DNA of 64,000 nucleotides from Crocinitomicaceae bacterium (lineage in GTDB: Bacteria; Bacteroidota; Bacteroidia; Flavobacteriales_D; Crocinitomicaceae), in assembly GCA_029249445.1 (NCBI GenBank), contig JAQWHI010000018.1, positions 434,001 to 498,000 of the forward strand. Reading direction: 5' to 3'. Under the pieces are notes generated by a model. It was not told the DNA's origin. It was given only the letters and a program-made list of their open reading frames with translations, and made no database searches. How positions within the stretch are numbered: position 1 is the first letter of the stretch; every line of letters starts with the position of its first letter. Shown in pieces: positions 63,456 through 64,000 of the stretch. The translations under genes and the position numbers were made by a program.

Positions 63456-64000
63456 TTAGATCATTCCTCGAATTATCCCTTTGTCAGATTCAGAGATAAA
63501 ATCGAGAATTTGGTTTCTGTATTCAGAATCAGCTATTTGTTCTTTCACTGCCTCAACCCCCTTAGAAAGGTTATTATTCATTACGTACAGCAAGCGATAA
63601 ACATCTTCAATTTCTTTTACATCCTCATCTGAGAAACCACGTCTTCTTAGTCCTACTGAATTTACTCCTGCAAAACCTAAAGGTTCCCGAGCTGCTTTCA
63701 CAAATGGAGGAATATTTTTACGCACCAAAGAGGCACCACCAACAAAGGCATGCGCTCCAATACGGACAAATTGCTGCGTCCCAACTTTCCCTTCCAAAAT
63801 TGCATAATCTTCAATAATATTGTGGCCTGCTAAGCCAACAAAACTTGCCATAATAACATTGTTTCCTATTTGGCAGTCATGGGCAATATGAACATACGTC
63901 ATTAATAGGCAATTGCTTCCAATTTTCGTGACCCATTTGTCCTTGGTTCCGCGATGTATTGTAACACATTCTCGAATTGATGTGTTATCACCTATTTCAA
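63456..64000 (-). CDS. lpxA: UDP-N-acetylglucosamine acyltransferase LpxA, partial (5' end outside window)
   Basis: First step of lipid A synthesis: transfer of a 3-hydroxyacyl chain from ACP to UDP-GlcNAc. The visible part begins EIGDNTSIRECVTIHRGT and continues IGSNCLLMTYVHIAHDCQIGNN, with the His pair VHIAH that corresponds to the catalytic region in E. coli LpxA, then the left-handed helix and the C-terminal helical part GLRRRGFSDEDVKEIEDVYRLLY. The frame is open to the right edge. It is upstream of rlmD, cinA, the L28/L33 genes and ftsY on the same strand. Confidence 0.95.
   Translation of the reverse strand, partial: EIGDNTSIRECVTIHRGTKDKWVTKIGSNCLLMTYVHIAHDCQIGNNVIMASFVGLAGHNIIEDYAILEGKVGTQQFVRIGAHAFVGGASLVRKNIPPFVKAAREPLGFAGVNSVGLRRRGFSDEDVKEIEDVYRLLYVMNNNLSKGVEAVKEQIADSEYRNQILDFISESDKGIIRGMI

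Overview
The window is chromosomal DNA of a pigmented, Gram-negative member of the Bacteroidota, most likely a Flavobacteriia-type marine or freshwater bacterium. The reasons are: AT-rich DNA; many promoters of the Bacteroidota form TAnnTTTG; type IX secretion (T9SS) parts (PorE-like, PorQ) and T9SS cargo with C-terminal sorting domains; the Bacteroidota-type alternative GlmU; small families such as DUF4295 and DUF6435; and a flavobacterial carotenoid cluster. I saw no insertion sequence, prophage, CRISPR array, rRNA operon or plasmid gene. Exact genus cannot be decided from the sequence alone.

Layout. 1-3.8 kb: partial aroK, tRNA-Lys, a small membrane protein, a strong candidate for an unannotated structured RNA (minus strand, about 220 nt, own promoter and terminator), an MscS channel, efp and a DUF2452 gene. 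3.8-15 kb: an exported dikinase-like protein, yaaA, an SLC13 carrier, rluF, a small T9SS cargo protein, a rhodanese, an RluA-family enzyme, panB, rplS with a possible leader, a GH25 lysozyme and the PorE-like OmpA protein. 15-25.6 kb: a large secreted beta-propeller protein, lon, an alternative GlmU, a sodium:solute symporter, a fatty acid desaturase and a conserved membrane protein. 25.6-30 kb: a flavin-reductase family gene plus four very small genes, CIA30, DUF3050, an S4 RNA-binding protein and meaB. 30-37.4 kb: a B12-binding MerR (CarH/LitR type) regulator followed by crtI-crtB-idi-crtD-cruF-crtZ-crtYcd-phosphoesterase, with start codons overlapping or nearly touching the preceding stops. 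37.4-47 kb: porQ, an outer-membrane barrel, cmk, an ACT-like protein, a GIN-domain lipoprotein, a PagL-like deacylase, mazG, a TonB-dependent receptor and a DUF2490 protein. 47-64 kb: an M61 peptidase, an ABC-F ATPase, hisS-hutH, an amidohydrolase, two M43 metalloproteases with T9SS signals, then ftsY-DUF4295-rpmG-rpmB-cinA-rlmD-lpxA on the minus strand.

The most interesting signal is regulatory. An inverted repeat TTGTTTAA-N16-TTAAACAA occurs twice, 42 bp apart, in the divergent promoter region between the flavin-reductase/small-protein genes and the small-protein/CIA30 genes (26512-26585). The same element, with a degenerate right half, lies just upstream of crtI (30833-30864), and a version with N17 covers the -7 box and start codon of the regulator itself (29928-29960). 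The regulator keeps the Wx9EH and (E/D)xHxxG motifs of cobalamin-dependent photoreceptors. I infer a small light/B12 regulon in which one photoreceptor controls its own gene, carotenoid synthesis (predicted end product saproxanthin or a myxol-type monocyclic carotenoid) and a set of small uncharacterised proteins with CIA30 and a flavin-reductase-like protein. The divergent neighbour meaB is itself a cobalamin-related GTPase.

Other points worth attention: five genes with a -7-like box exactly four bases before the start codon (probable leaderless mRNAs); an exported protein with the domain order of glucan water dikinases; an M43 protease whose Met-turn region appears deleted; an ABC-F protein with one consensus and one degenerate ATP site; and an RlmD-type methyltransferase without the usual iron-sulfur cysteines.
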